Below are positions 1-5,914 of a DNA stretch of 6,157 bases, piece by piece (the stretch's first letter is position 1; each line of letters opens with the position of its first letter). Below the pieces are notes generated by a model, which did not search any database, had not been told where the DNA came from, and saw only the letters and a program-made list of their open reading frames with translations. The position numbers and the translations under genes are program-made. Source of the stretch: JAJISG01 sp964347345 (lineage in GTDB: Archaea; Thermoplasmatota; Thermoplasmata; RBG-16-68-12; JAJISG01); NCBI GenBank assembly GCA_964347345.1, contig CAYFYB010000047.1, positions 1-6,157 of the forward strand. Direction: 5' to 3'.

Positions 1-868
1 AGAGATAGCCTGATTTCTGTAAAACCATTAGGTCCTCGGTGCTCAGCTTCTCTCCTTTCTTGAACTTCTCATATATGAGCTCCGCCTCCTTCTTCGCGCT
101 GACCTCCTGTCTCCTGAACTTGACCCGCTTCTCCTTTGCCCGGATGCCGTGGATGATCTTGTCGTAGTCGTGTACCTGTCGGATGAATTCGATGTGCTTT
201 TGATGCTCCTCGTCGGACTGCATCTTCGTCTTGATGAATTCCTCCTGGGCCTTGTCCGCCTTCCCCCGCAGTTCATCGCTCTGCTCGTAGACTGAGATCA
301 TCTCGTCGTGATGGACCTGGGCCTCCTCCGCCAGGCGGCCGACCTCGGCGTGACAGCTCTCCGCCTTTTCCTTCGCCTTGTCCACTTCGGCCTGGAGTTT
401 CCTTATCTCCTCATCTTCAGCCAGCTCCCTCTCTCTCTTCCTTATCTCTGCCTGGAGCCGAGCAATCTGCTCGATGAGGTCCCTCTCCTTATCCACGGTC
501 AAGACAGAGGTTTGCTGTTTGAATTCGAGGGACCTGAGGTCCCTCTTGAGCCTGTCGATGGGCACGCCGCCTCTCGGCACCTTCTTCCTCCTCAGCCTGC
601 CGAGTTCATCCAGAAGTTCAGCGACCTTCCTGTTCCACTGTTCCCTCTCCCCTTTGGCTTTCTTGACCTCATCGTTGAGCCTGTCTCTCTCGGCCTTGTG
701 CTGAGAGGCCTTCTCCACCAGTTCCCTCACCTGAGCGTTGAGCTTGTCGCGCTCCTGTATCCACCCCTTGGTCCTGTCGTTGAGGTTGTCCCGCCTTCGG
801 CGATGTAACTCGGCCTGATTGTTGGCCTTGTTCCTCTTCTCCTCCAGGTCGGGCAACAAGTCGGTCAT
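1..868 (-). CDS. Archaeal conserved coiled-coil protein (COG1340-like), 3' end cut by window edge
   Basis: The frame opens with ATG at 868 (MTDLLPDLEEKRNKANNQAE) and stays open for 289 codons to the left edge, so the C-terminus is missing, probably by only a few residues given the usual family length of about 290-300. Residues 1-95 and 125-265 are almost entirely charged heptad-like helix rich in E, K, R and L with repeated 'RDxLN' units, predicting long coiled coils. They are broken near residues 95-125 by a glycine/proline-containing hinge (KKVPRGGVPIDRL) followed by the motif LEFKQQTSVLTVDKERDLI. The tail at 264-289 (IYEKFKKGEKLSTEDLMVLQ) is a second non-coil conserved block. From memory, this hinge, the 'QT..L..(D/E)KE' segment and the 'K.GEKL.TEDL..LQ' tail are hallmarks of COG1340, a family without established function that databases sometimes mislabel as phosphoserine phosphatase. 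There is no signal peptide or membrane segment, so it is probably cytosolic. No good Shine-Dalgarno precedes the ATG, and a TATA-like box about 36 bases upstream suggests a very short leader. Confidence 0.85.
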   Translation of the reverse strand, partial: MTDLLPDLEEKRNKANNQAELHRRRRDNLNDRTKGWIQERDKLNAQVRELVEKASQHKAERDRLNDEVKKAKGEREQWNRKVAELLDELGRLRRKKVPRGGVPIDRLKRDLRSLEFKQQTSVLTVDKERDLIEQIARLQAEIRKRERELAEDEEIRKLQAEVDKAKEKAESCHAEVGRLAEEAQVHHDEMISVYEQSDELRGKADKAQEEFIKTKMQSDEEHQKHIEFIRQVHDYDKIIHGIRAKEKRVKFRRQEVSAKKEAELIYEKFKKGEKLSTEDLMVLQKSGYL

Positions 869-897
869 GGTGGCTGGCTTTCACTAAAGATTCCTGA

Positions 898-909
898 GCA
901 TTTAAAACG
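898..909 (-). promoter_or_regulatory. TATA-like box for the coiled-coil gene
   Basis: Read on the minus strand this is GTTTTAAATGC, an A/T-rich island in GC-rich DNA, centred about 36 bases before the ATG at 868. Archaeal TATA boxes sit about 26-27 bases before the transcription start, which would place the start near 877 and leave a leader of roughly 10 bases. That fits the lack of a Shine-Dalgarno sequence. The box is seen; the transcription start is inferred. Confidence 0.5.
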
Positions 910-959
910 TTTCGGGCGCCATGCCATAGGCCTCACGACAGCCCGCCCGTCGGCATAGG

Positions 960-968
960 CTTTTTGTA
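960..968 (+). promoter_or_regulatory. Weak TATA-like element for the M3-like peptidase
   Basis: CTTTTTGTA is the only T-rich run in the plus direction between the two divergent genes. Its centre is about 44 bases before the ATG at 1008. Transcription starting about 27 bases downstream, near 990, would just include the Shine-Dalgarno at 993-999. The match to an archaeal TATA box is poor, so this is tentative. Nothing else in 869-1007 is recognisable as a gene. Confidence 0.3.
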
Positions 969-992
969 CGTCGCCGGATAGACGGGAGTGTC

Positions 993-999
993 AGGAGGT
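993..999 (+). promoter_or_regulatory. Ribosome binding site deciding the peptidase start
   Basis: AGGAGGT lies 8 bases before ATG 1008, a standard spacing. An in-frame TTG at 999 overlaps the last base of this site and therefore cannot be the start that the site serves, so ATG 1008 is preferred. Confidence 0.8.
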
Positions 1000-1007
1000 T
1001 GAGAAGA

Positions 1008-2459
1008 ATGCGCCTCGACGAATTCACGCGGGAACTTGAGGTGGAGAGGACCGCCCTTAACCTGGAGTTCTATAGACAGTATGCCGGCCTCAAGTACTCC
1101 CAAGAGGAGATGGAGACGAGGTCTACGCGAATTGAGGAGCTCTGTTCAGAGGGACTTGGGGCTTTCCAGGTAGGGCAGCTTCCCCCCCTCCTGTATTATG
1201 ACCTCGTCGGCGGGAAGATCGCGAAGGAGATGACCAGGCTCAGAAGCGAACTCTACCGGAAGCGACAGGAGGAGGTTGCCGTGGACGCGCAGGGGGAGTC
1301 GGTCAATCTCAACAACGTTCGGCTGTTCAACCACCGCCGCGTGAAAGAGCCTGAACTGAGGAAGAGGGTTTTCGATGGCCTGATGGAGCGGGGGTCGGCC
1401 TTGACTGCCACAATCGAGAAGCGTTTTGGACTCGTAAGGAAGACATTCTCTGAGCACGGATTGGACCCCCTCGGAGTCTACTGTGACGTCGAGCAGGTCA
1501 GCCCTCCCAGGCTGAAGGGCCTGGTTCATGACGCTGGCATGAGGGCCAAGCCACGGTTCCTGGAGATGGCCGAGGAGCTGAGTCTCGAGGTAATCGGAAA
1601 ACCCATGGAATACTATGACGACTTCTACGTGTTTCGTCACGTGGTCAACTCTAGATTCAACCCGCACTTCGCTCGGGTGGACTATCGCAACCTCTTGGCC
1701 AGGACCGCAGAGAACTTGGGCCTCAAGGCCGAAGCCGTGGATGTGGACGGAGACCCTAGGGACCGGAAGCACTCCAGTCCGATCTGTTTCGGTATCCGCA
1801 TACCGGGGGATGTGCGGGTCCTCTATCAGGCCACAGATCCCTATGGTGACTACACCAGCTTCTTTCATGAGATGGGCCACGGCCTCCACTTTGTCTCCGT
1901 GGACCCCACCAGGCCATATCACGAGAGGATGCTGATCCAGAACAGCGTCGCGGAGACCTTCTCGACTCTGTTCGAGGAACTGGCCCAGGACCCCCTCTTT
2001 CTAAAGGAGGAGGCTGGCCTCTCGGCGGATGTCATCGACCACGTGGAGAAGCGGAGGCGCTTCATGGACCTATTCTTCCTGACGTTCTACGGAGCCAACT
2101 CCATGCTCAAGATACGGTACTGGGAGAAGGGGCTGAGCATGGAGGAGGCGGACAGGGAGTATGAGAAGCTCTATCGCCAGTACACGGACCTTTCCATGCC
2201 GGGCATATATTGGCAGACGCATCACGTAGTGGGCATGTACGTCCTATATGCCCCGAGCTACCTCCTGGCGAATATCAGGAAGTCGGAGCTCCTCGATGCG
2301 TTGCGAGGCGAGTTTGGGGAGGAGTGGTGGAAGGCCCCAGGGGCGGGGAAGTACCTCCGCGAAGAGTGTATGGGACCTGGCGCCGCCATCGACCTGAGCG
2401 CCTTCAGCAGGCTGAACCCGGATCCCTATCTGCGAAGCATACTGGGGTCAGAGGCCTAA
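1008..2459 (+). CDS. M3-like zinc metallopeptidase (oligoendopeptidase F/thimet oligopeptidase type)
   Basis: This encodes 483 residues from ATG 1008, which is chosen over the in-frame TTG at 999 because the AGGAGGT site overlaps that TTG. The zinc motif is FHEMGHGLHF, with H287, E288 and H291. The third ligand is E316 in NSVAETFS, 29 residues after the first histidine, the spacing known for family M3. Near the C-terminus, H406, Y411 and Y418 have the same spacing as the H600, Y605 and Y612 substrate-binding residues of thimet oligopeptidase (numbering from memory). The product should therefore be an active enzyme that cleaves short peptides. The N-terminal 250 residues are mostly helical and charged, as expected of the M3 fold that encloses the active site. 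No signal peptide is present, so it is presumably cytosolic. It is shorter than the roughly 600 residues of typical OligoF proteins. The M32 carboxypeptidase family also has HExxH and is about 500 residues long, but its other signature motifs are not seen. The gene is convergent with glyA, with 15 bases between the stops. Confidence 0.85.
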   Translation: MRLDEFTRELEVERTALNLEFYRQYAGLKYSQEEMETRSTRIEELCSEGLGAFQVGQLPPLLYYDLVGGKIAKEMTRLRSELYRKRQEEVAVDAQGESVNLNNVRLFNHRRVKEPELRKRVFDGLMERGSALTATIEKRFGLVRKTFSEHGLDPLGVYCDVEQVSPPRLKGLVHDAGMRAKPRFLEMAEELSLEVIGKPMEYYDDFYVFRHVVNSRFNPHFARVDYRNLLARTAENLGLKAEAVDVDGDPRDRKHSSPICFGIRIPGDVRVLYQATDPYGDYTSFFHEMGHGLHFVSVDPTRPYHERMLIQNSVAETFSTLFEELAQDPLFLKEEAGLSADVIDHVEKRRRFMDLFFLTFYGANSMLKIRYWEKGLSMEEADREYEKLYRQYTDLSMPGIYWQTHHVVGMYVLYAPSYLLANIRKSELLDALRGEFGEEWWKAPGAGKYLREECMGPGAAIDLSAFSRLNPDPYLRSILGSEA

Positions 2460-2474
2460 GGATGGAGTCGAAGC

Positions 2475-3788
2475 CTAGGTCTTCACCAGCGTGTACCGCT
2501 TGTATGCTTCCTCCCGATCGTGGAAGCAATAGCGAACGGTTTTGAACTGGGCCCTTAAGGACGCCACGTCCCTTGCCACCTTCTCCGGCGCCTCCTTCTT
2601 GGCGGCCACGCGCCATATGAGGTGCGCCACATCCCCCATGTCCGACTCCCGCATGCCCAGTCTGGTGAGTTCCTGGCTCCCCAGGCGGATTCCGCTGGGA
2701 TTCACGGGGCTCTCATCCTTGGGCAGCAGGTTCTTGTTTGTGATGATGTTCGCCCTCTCCAAATCTAGCGACACCCGGGCCCCGCCCCCTTCACGGGATA
2801 CGTCCATCGCAATGGTGTGGGACTCCGTGAATCCCAGATGTTCTCCCAGGACCTTCATACCCCTCTCGTGAAGGGCCTGCCCAAGAGCCTTGGCGTTTCT
2901 CACCACATGGTCTGCGTACTCCCTCCCGAAGGCTTCGAACTCCGCCAAAGCGACGCCCAGGGCAGCCATGGAGTGGAGATGATGGTTGCTCACGACCCCG
3001 GGAAAGACCCCACGGAGCAGCCTCTTCTCCATTTTCTCGTCTCGTGGGTTGGCCAGGAGGACGCCGTGTTGAGGTCCGGGGAGCGTCTTATGAGTGCTGC
3101 CCGAGATCACCTCTGCACCCTCTCTCAGGGGGTCCTGGAACTTCCCTCCGGCTATGAGACCCAAAACGTGGGCTGCATCGTACCACACGTAGCACCCCGT
3201 TTCCTGGAAGGCGTCCTGGAGATCCTTCAGGGGGGTGGGGAAGAGGAAGACAGACTGGCCGAAGAGGGCTATTGCTGGCCTGACCTCCTTAATGAGCTTG
3301 GCGGCCCCGTCCACGTCGATGTTCATCCTCTCTTCGTCCCATGGATACGTGACGGCGTTGACACCTCTCAAGCCAACGGCTCCGAACCTGGCGGTGCTGA
3401 TGTGGGCCCCGTCCGAGAGGGCGACGGTGGTGATCGTGTCTCCAGGCTTGGCCAGGGCGAACAGGACAGCCATGTTTGCCACGGTACCGGATATGGGTCT
3501 TGGATCCGCCAAACTACACCGGAAAATCCTCTTCAGCATCTCGGTGATACGAACCTCCACTTCGTCCACGTAGATGTTGCCCTGATAATATCGCTGTCCG
3601 GGAAGACCCTCGGCATACCTGTGGCCAAAGTCGGTCAGGTACATCTCCAGAGCAAGAGGACTCATCAGGTTCTCCGACGCTATCATGCAGAGGGACCTCT
3701 GAAACCAGGAGTGGTGCTTGTTTACCTGATCCACAATGAACTCGGCATCACCATTCATGGGACCACTGATTTGGTATGGACTCTCCAA
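2475..3788 (-). CDS. glyA: Serine hydroxymethyltransferase
   Basis: This PLP enzyme of 437 residues interconverts serine and glycine, passing a one-carbon unit to tetrahydrofolate or, in many archaea, to a methanopterin-type carrier; the sequence does not tell me which. The PLP lysine is K234 in SGSTHKTLPGPQHG. D204 in YDAAHVLGL should bind the pyridine nitrogen, H129 in LSDGAHIS should stack on the ring, and R368 in GIRLGS should bind the substrate carboxylate. The N-terminal core carries CMIASEN (34-40) and RYAEGLPGQRYYQG (57-70), the latter with the active-site glutamate and tyrosine region. The STHKT.PGP form and the compact C-terminus ending near RYCFHDREEAYKRY resemble archaeal rather than bacterial SHMT. 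The start is TTG 3788, because GGGAGGT lies 6 bases upstream. The first in-frame ATG inside the gene (codon 11) has no such site. The gene is divergent from the uracil-DNA glycosylase gene and convergent with the peptidase gene. Confidence 0.96.
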   Translation of the reverse strand: MESPYQISGPMNGDAEFIVDQVNKHHSWFQRSLCMIASENLMSPLALEMYLTDFGHRYAEGLPGQRYYQGNIYVDEVEVRITEMLKRIFRCSLADPRPISGTVANMAVLFALAKPGDTITTVALSDGAHISTARFGAVGLRGVNAVTYPWDEERMNIDVDGAAKLIKEVRPAIALFGQSVFLFPTPLKDLQDAFQETGCYVWYDAAHVLGLIAGGKFQDPLREGAEVISGSTHKTLPGPQHGVLLANPRDEKMEKRLLRGVFPGVVSNHHLHSMAALGVALAEFEAFGREYADHVVRNAKALGQALHERGMKVLGEHLGFTESHTIAMDVSREGGGARVSLDLERANIITNKNLLPKDESPVNPSGIRLGSQELTRLGMRESDMGDVAHLIWRVAAKKEAPEKVARDVASLRAQFKTVRYCFHDREEAYKRYTLVKT

Positions 3789-3859
3789 TTAATAACCTCC
3801 CATGGGCTACCGATGGCTCTCATTGGGGGATGGGTAAGAGTTTTCTGCGCCGATGACCG
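3787..3859. promoter_or_regulatory. Compact divergent promoter region between glyA and the uracil-DNA glycosylase gene
   Basis: About 71 bases serve both genes. In the plus direction AATTAATAA (3787-3795) is the only good TATA-like stretch. It would start transcription near 3818, giving the glycosylase a leader of about 40 bases, and it overlaps the glyA start codon. In the minus direction the best candidate is the poor AGAAAACTCTTA (3846 down to 3835), which would give glyA a leader of about 25 bases that includes its ribosome binding site. Assignments are inferred from position and composition only. Confidence 0.35.
3795..3801 (-). promoter_or_regulatory. Ribosome binding site for glyA with TTG start
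   Basis: On the minus strand GGGAGGT is followed by six bases (TATTAA) and then TTG at 3788. This strong site decides the TTG start. It lies inside a tiny in-frame reading frame (ATG 3803, stop TAA at 3789-3791) that ends directly against the TTG. Confidence 0.75.
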
Positions 3860-4579
3860 TTGGAGGGCGTGGACGCCACCAAGGAGCTCGGAATCCTGCG
3901 GGACACCGTCGTCGAGTGCCGTAAGTGCCTGAGGTTGGTGGAGCACAGGGAGAGGGTGTCCCGTGAGAAGAAGAAAGCCTTCACAGGGTGGACCTATTGG
4001 GGCCGGCCAGTCTCGGGGTTCGGGGATCCGAAGGCCGATCTGGCCATTATCGGGCTGGCTCCGGCGGCCCATGGGGGGAATCGCACTGGAAGGGTCTTCA
4101 CGGGAGATCCCAGCGCCGCCTTCCTCATGAGGGCACTTCACGAAGCCGGATTCGCTAATCAACCTCACTCAGAGAGCAGAGACGATGGCCTCCGCCTGCG
4201 CCAAGCCTACATTACCGCGGCAGTTCGTTGTGTCCCGCCCAATAACAGCCCCACGGCAACCGAGGTCGGAAACTGCGCCCCTTATCTATGGAGGGAGCTT
4301 GACATCCTCAATCCAAAAGCCATACTGGTCCTGGGCCGTCTGGCCTTCGACAGCGCTATGACCTACCTGGGGAAGCGTTTCGCTGTCCGGAAGAGGGACA
4401 TTCGTTTTCTCCACGGTGCCATCTATGAATTCGGTCCCGGGACTCCGCGTCTCTTCGTCTCCTATCATCCGAGCCCACGGAACACCCAGACTGGTCTCCT
4501 CACTAGGCACTCCTTCCAGACTGTCCTCAGTCGAATCGTCCTCTGGCTTGGAGATGAGGTGAAGGGGCAGGGCGATTGA
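3860..4579 (+). CDS. Uracil-DNA glycosylase, family 5 (UDGb) type, with iron-sulfur cluster
   Basis: This enzyme removes uracil, and in this family often other deaminated bases, from DNA to begin base excision repair. The 239 residues carry four cysteines, C20, C23, C124 and C139, in the arrangement that binds a 4Fe-4S cluster in family 4 and 5 glycosylases. Motif A is GLAPAAHGGNRTGRVFTGD (65-83). The alanine-rich GLAPAAHG form without the usual acidic or asparagine catalytic residue marks family 5 (UDGb) rather than family 4. Motif B is SYHPSPRNTQTG (201-212), containing the conserved histidine and the HPS loop. The CRKCLRLVEHRE start and YWGRPVSGFGDP also match UDGb proteins such as those of Thermus and Pyrobaculum, from memory. 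The start is uncertain. TTG 3860 follows an in-frame TGA at 3854-3856, so the only other early choice is GTG 3869. Neither has a well-spaced Shine-Dalgarno. The gene is divergent from glyA and convergent with the SAM synthetase gene. Confidence 0.93.
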   Translation: MEGVDATKELGILRDTVVECRKCLRLVEHRERVSREKKKAFTGWTYWGRPVSGFGDPKADLAIIGLAPAAHGGNRTGRVFTGDPSAAFLMRALHEAGFANQPHSESRDDGLRLRQAYITAAVRCVPPNNSPTATEVGNCAPYLWRELDILNPKAILVLGRLAFDSAMTYLGKRFAVRKRDIRFLHGAIYEFGPGTPRLFVSYHPSPRNTQTGLLTRHSFQTVLSRIVLWLGDEVKGQGD

Positions 4580-4621
4580 AGCCAGTCTCTTTATCTGCAA
4601 TGGAGAGGCAACCACGGAGAC

Positions 4622-4646
4622 CTGGGCCAGAGGCTCCCTGGCCTAG
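4622..4646. terminator. Hairpin between convergent genes, possible bidirectional terminator
   Basis: CTGGGCCAG (4622-4630) and CTGGCCTAG (4638-4646) pair over 9 bases with one G-T/G-U pair and a 7-base loop. The hairpin sits 4 bases past the SAM synthetase stop and 42 bases past the glycosylase stop. Neither side has a T-run, which archaeal terminators normally need, so the role is uncertain. The rest of the gap (4580-4621) shows nothing recognisable. Confidence 0.4.
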
Positions 4647-4650
4647 TCGG

Positions 4651-5847
4651 CTAGAAGACGGTGATCTCGCCCTTCACGAACCTGAATGTGAGGTCTGAGA
4701 CACGTCTCAGCCCGTCGTCAATGATGGCCTCCGTCTCTGACTTGACCTTGGCCACCGGCACACCTTCGGCCATGATGAGCTGGGCCGTCGCTGCCTGGGG
4801 ATAGTCGATGGGCTTACCTATCTGGGAAACGATCCGCACATGGACCTCCTCGATGTCCCCCTGCCCCATGTCGTAGATGCTCTGGGCCAGATCCCTGGCA
4901 AGGACGTTGTAAAGTTTCCCTACATGGGTGACGGGGTTCTTCCCGGCACAGGCCTCCAGGCTCATGGGCCTGTAGGGGGTGATCAGACCGTTGACGCGGT
5001 TTCCTCTCCCCACGGATCCGTCGTCACCGTTCTCCATGGAGAGCCCAGTCACCGTGAGGTAGTAGACGCTACTCTCGTAATTGTCCCCTGTGTTGATGTC
5101 CACCTTCACGTTCCTGCTCGTGTACTTCGAGCTCATGTCCAAGATCTCGTTCTTGAGCCTTTCCGCGACGGCCTTGTAGTGATCTTTGTCGGGAATGAAG
5201 CGGTCCACCATGGCAGCGGCTATGGTCAACTTGATGTTGTTCTCATGGCGGAATCCCATGACCTTGATGTCGTGGCCCACCGCCTTCAGCTCGCTTTTCA
5301 GTGGCCCATTAATGTACCTCTCCGTCTCTAGGACAAGTCGCTCCGTCTCACTGAGGGGGGCAAAGCTCACCCCGAAGGAGGTGTCATTGGCTAGGTGCCT
5401 CTGGGTGTCGTAGAGTGCTCTGAGATCCACTGAGCCCTTGCCGATGAGGCAGTCGATGGTCACGTCTGTATCCACATCCAGGTTGGTGCAAGTGTTCCGC
5501 AGGTACTCCTTCGTCGCCTTCACCGCTGTGGAACGGATGGGAAGCCGCTCTCCGTTGACCTCGGTGGTGGCCCTCCCGACGAGGATTATCTTGGCTGGCT
5601 CCAGAACGCTTCCACCACCGAAGCGCGGAGCGGACTGACCACCAACAATCTGCACTTCGTCAGTGTTATGGTGAAGTATTCGGCCAAACTTGTCCAGATA
5701 CATGTTGCAGAGGGCACGAGAGACACCCTCCGCCACGGCGTCAGCCACGCTGTCAGGATGACCCACCCCCTTTCTCTCCACGATTTCGCTCAGCTGCTTC
5801 TCGATAGGCGTGTGGACGATGTCCTCGACGATAATGTTCCTGGCCAC
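4651..5847 (-). CDS. mat: S-adenosylmethionine synthetase, archaeal type
   Basis: This makes S-adenosylmethionine from methionine and ATP, the methyl donor for RNA, protein and cofactor methylation. The 398 residues match the archaeal family (COG1812), which is very divergent from bacterial and eukaryotic MetK but of similar length. Visible signatures are EIVERKGVGHPDS (21-33) with the catalytic-type HPD, HHNTDEVQIVGGQSAPRFGGG (59-79), the glycine-rich GDDGSVGRGNRVNGLITPYR (274-293), and EACAGKNPVTHVGKLYN (298-314) with an invariant lysine and histidine. No key block is missing. The start is GTG 5847. The next upstream codons reach a TGA with no ATG, and family members begin very close to the RNIIVE sequence seen here. 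An out-of-frame ATG overlaps the GTG and is not the start. Only a weak GGGGG precedes it by six bases. Its own TATA box lies upstream, so it is probably transcribed separately from ribonuclease Z. Confidence 0.97.
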   Translation of the reverse strand: MARNIIVEDIVHTPIEKQLSEIVERKGVGHPDSVADAVAEGVSRALCNMYLDKFGRILHHNTDEVQIVGGQSAPRFGGGSVLEPAKIILVGRATTEVNGERLPIRSTAVKATKEYLRNTCTNLDVDTDVTIDCLIGKGSVDLRALYDTQRHLANDTSFGVSFAPLSETERLVLETERYINGPLKSELKAVGHDIKVMGFRHENNIKLTIAAAMVDRFIPDKDHYKAVAERLKNEILDMSSKYTSRNVKVDINTGDNYESSVYYLTVTGLSMENGDDGSVGRGNRVNGLITPYRPMSLEACAGKNPVTHVGKLYNVLARDLAQSIYDMGQGDIEEVHVRIVSQIGKPIDYPQAATAQLIMAEGVPVAKVKSETEAIIDDGLRRVSDLTFRFVKGEITVF

Positions 5848-5885
5848 ATTAAGCCCCCAGGGCTCTCAGTGCAAGGCGTGGGCTT

Positions 5886-5894
5886 CTTATATTT
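5886..5894 (-). promoter_or_regulatory. TATA box for the SAM synthetase gene, with purine-rich BRE-like flank
   Basis: On the minus strand AAATATAAG, preceded by GAGAAAGA, is the best archaeal promoter match in the window. Its centre near 5890 predicts a transcription start near 5864 and a leader of about 17 bases before GTG 5847. It lies only about 20 bases after the ribonuclease Z stop. Confidence 0.65.
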
Positions 5895-5914
5895 CTTTCT
5901 CCAAAGTCCCGATT

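Noticed and set aside
308..808. Plus-strand open frame rich in leucine and proline that could look like a membrane protein
   Set aside because: It is the complement of the coiled-coil gene; CTC and CTT codons opposite GAG and AAG produce artificial leucine-rich sequence.
999..1007. TTG 999 as the start of the peptidase
   Set aside because: The TTG overlaps the Shine-Dalgarno AGGAGGT, which is properly spaced from ATG 1008.
1146..1922. Minus-strand open frame of 258 codons inside the M3-like peptidase gene
   Set aside because: It lies antisense to the zinc-motif-bearing gene and has no domain or ribosome binding site that I can see.
3853..3924. ATG at 3853 as a start for the glycosylase or a small leader gene
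   Set aside because: It is out of frame with the glycosylase and reaches a stop after 23 codons with no recognisable content.
2817..3932. Long plus-strand open frame of 371 codons opposite glyA and running into the glycosylase gene
   Set aside because: It is antisense to an unmistakable SHMT over nearly its whole length, shows no recognisable domain, and its openness is explained by the codon bias of the GC-rich gene on the other strand.
4840..5331. Plus-strand open frame of 163 codons rich in V, D and H
   Set aside because: It is a mirror of the SAM synthetase gene, whose conserved motifs are on the minus strand.
5847..5849. ATG overlapping the GTG start of SAM synthetase
   Set aside because: It is in a different frame; the GTG continues directly into the conserved RNIIVE start of the family.
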